A stretch of 14,512 nucleotides of DNA from Eubacterium sp. CAG:841 (GTDB taxonomy: Bacteria > Bacillota > Clostridia > Oscillospirales > CAG-272). The translations under genes were made by a program, and so were the position numbers. The stretch is taken from assembly GCA_000437375.1 (NCBI GenBank), contig FR898223.1, positions 21,787 to 36,298 of the forward strand. Direction: 5' to 3'. The notes below the pieces were generated by a model. That model did no database searches. It was not told the DNA's origin and saw nothing but the letters and a program-made list of their open reading frames with translations. This document shows, piece after piece, positions 13,799 to 14,512 of this stretch (positions are counted from its first letter, which is position 1; every line of letters begins with the position of its first letter).

Positions 13799-14479
13799 TC
13801 ATATTCCGTATTTTTTTATAACACGGTCAAGCTTTCCGCCTATCGGCACGGCAAGGACAAGCAAAAACAAAACGTTTGAAACGGCATATATCGCCGTTAC
13901 GGGCAGAGCCGATACCACAAACGCCAGATACCTGGAAGCCGAGAACGTTCCCTCCGCCCAAAGCACAGTCCAGCCGTCCATAAGAAGCGAAAATATAATT
14001 CCGGAAAAAACTCCGAAAACGGCAAGTGCAAGCTTGCTTTTCTTCAGCGACACGGAAAAAAACGCCGCCAGAAGACCTATCAGCCCCCACGAAAACATCT
14101 GAAACGGAGTCCACGGTCCCTGCCCGAACATAATATTTGAAAGCACAGCCGAAAGCGCGCCGCAAAGAAAGCCCGACTCCGCGCCGAGATACATTCCCGC
14201 TATAACAACGATTGCTGTCACAGGTTTGAAATGCGGAAGCACGGAAAAAGCAAACCTTCCAAGCACCGAAAGCGCGACCATAACGGAAAGAATAAGCATC
14301 TTCCCGCTTGCGCTTTTTTTCTCAAAAGCAAGGAAAAACGGCACGCACGAAAGCAGCGCCACACATATCGATATCCAGACGTATGCCCTGCCCCCCGATA
14401 TCACAGTCCCAAGCAAAATGCACAGCGGAATAAGCAAGAACAGAATTACGGCACGAAGTATTTTTTTCACCTTGCTCAT
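13799..14479 (-). CDS. ECF transporter S component-like membrane protein
   Basis: A six-helix integral membrane protein, 226 aa, resembling the substrate-binding S subunits of energy-coupling-factor vitamin transporters. The central part, with PVTAIVVIAGMYLGAESGFLCG rendered here as GMYLGAESGFLCGA at about 95-108, then FGQGPWTPFQMFSWGLIG, matches a recognisable S-component family related to cobalamin-type CbrT proteins; the vitamin is not determined. The ATG at 14479 overlaps the stop of the preceding gene (ATGA), so translation is coupled. S components work with an EcfT scaffold and EcfA ATPases, which may lie upstream outside the window. I see no terminator after its stop. Confidence 0.75.
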   Translation of the reverse strand: MSKVKKILRAVILFLLIPLCILLGTVISGGRAYVWISICVALLSCVPFFLAFEKKSASGKMLILSVMVALSVLGRFAFSVLPHFKPVTAIVVIAGMYLGAESGFLCGALSAVLSNIMFGQGPWTPFQMFSWGLIGLLAAFFSVSLKKSKLALAVFGVFSGIIFSLLMDGWTVLWAEGTFSASRYLAFVVSALPVTAIYAVSNVLFLLVLAVPIGGKLDRVIKKYGI

Positions 14480-14512
14480 TTCAAAGCCTCTTCTCCGAGC
14501 GCAATGACCTGT
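14476..14512 (-). CDS. C-terminal end of a gene translationally coupled to the S component
   Basis: Only the last codons are in the window, encoding ...QVIALGEEALK and stop TGA at 14478-14476. The stop overlaps the S component start as ATGA. Such overlap indicates one operon. The identity cannot be read from eleven residues; a transport partner is a guess from context. Confidence 0.55.
   Translation of the reverse strand, partial: QVIALGEEALK

Overview
The window looks like chromosomal DNA of a low-to-mid GC Gram-positive anaerobe of the class Clostridia. This rests on consensus sigma-A promoters with 16-17 base spacers, strong GGAGG ribosome binding sites, CIRCE control of groESL, an AGCS sodium symporter, an ECF transporter S component, and large modular surface proteins with a C-terminal membrane anchor. 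The genus cannot be read from the sequence. A tRNA-Ser followed by a palindromic tRNA-derived element suggests an Oscillospiraceae-like lineage; that is inference from memory.

Layout, left to right. (1) 24-2498, minus: a secreted M6-type zinc metalloprotease with an Fn3-like domain, two InlB/Listeria-Bacteroides repeats, a Thr-rich stalk and a membrane anchor. (2) 2660-3892: a compact divergent switch. A small basic protein of unknown function (minus) faces an autoproteolytic HTH/S24 repressor (plus). Between them lie three promoters and four copies of a TTACCGC-based operator, each overlapping or adjoining a promoter. (3) 3896-5188, minus: an AGCS-type sodium/amino-acid symporter whose stop lies three bases from the repressor's stop. 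(4) 5331-7446, plus: the groES-groEL operon with promoter, CIRCE operator and terminator. (5) 7477-9876, minus: a PcrA/UvrD helicase with an extra segment after the Walker A motif. (6) 10028-12520, minus: a large surface protein built from about 11 cysteine-rich repeats. (7) 12781-13064, plus: tRNA-Ser(GGA) with promoter, encoded CCA and terminator, then a duplicated 21-base tRNA 3' end within a palindromic element. (8) 13117-14512, minus: a maltose/galactoside-type O-acetyltransferase with its own consensus promoter, an ECF S component, and the last codons of a gene overlapping the S component start.

The groESL, helicase, tRNA and transporter genes are ordinary core genes. The accessory interest lies in three places. 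The repressor/small-protein switch carries operators unlike the usual clostridial LexA box and looks like a self-contained damage- or stress-inducible module. The tRNA-derived element downstream of tRNA-Ser is unexplained. The two cell-surface proteins combine uncommon C-terminal anchors or repeats. No CRISPR array, transposase, integrase or phage structural gene is visible.
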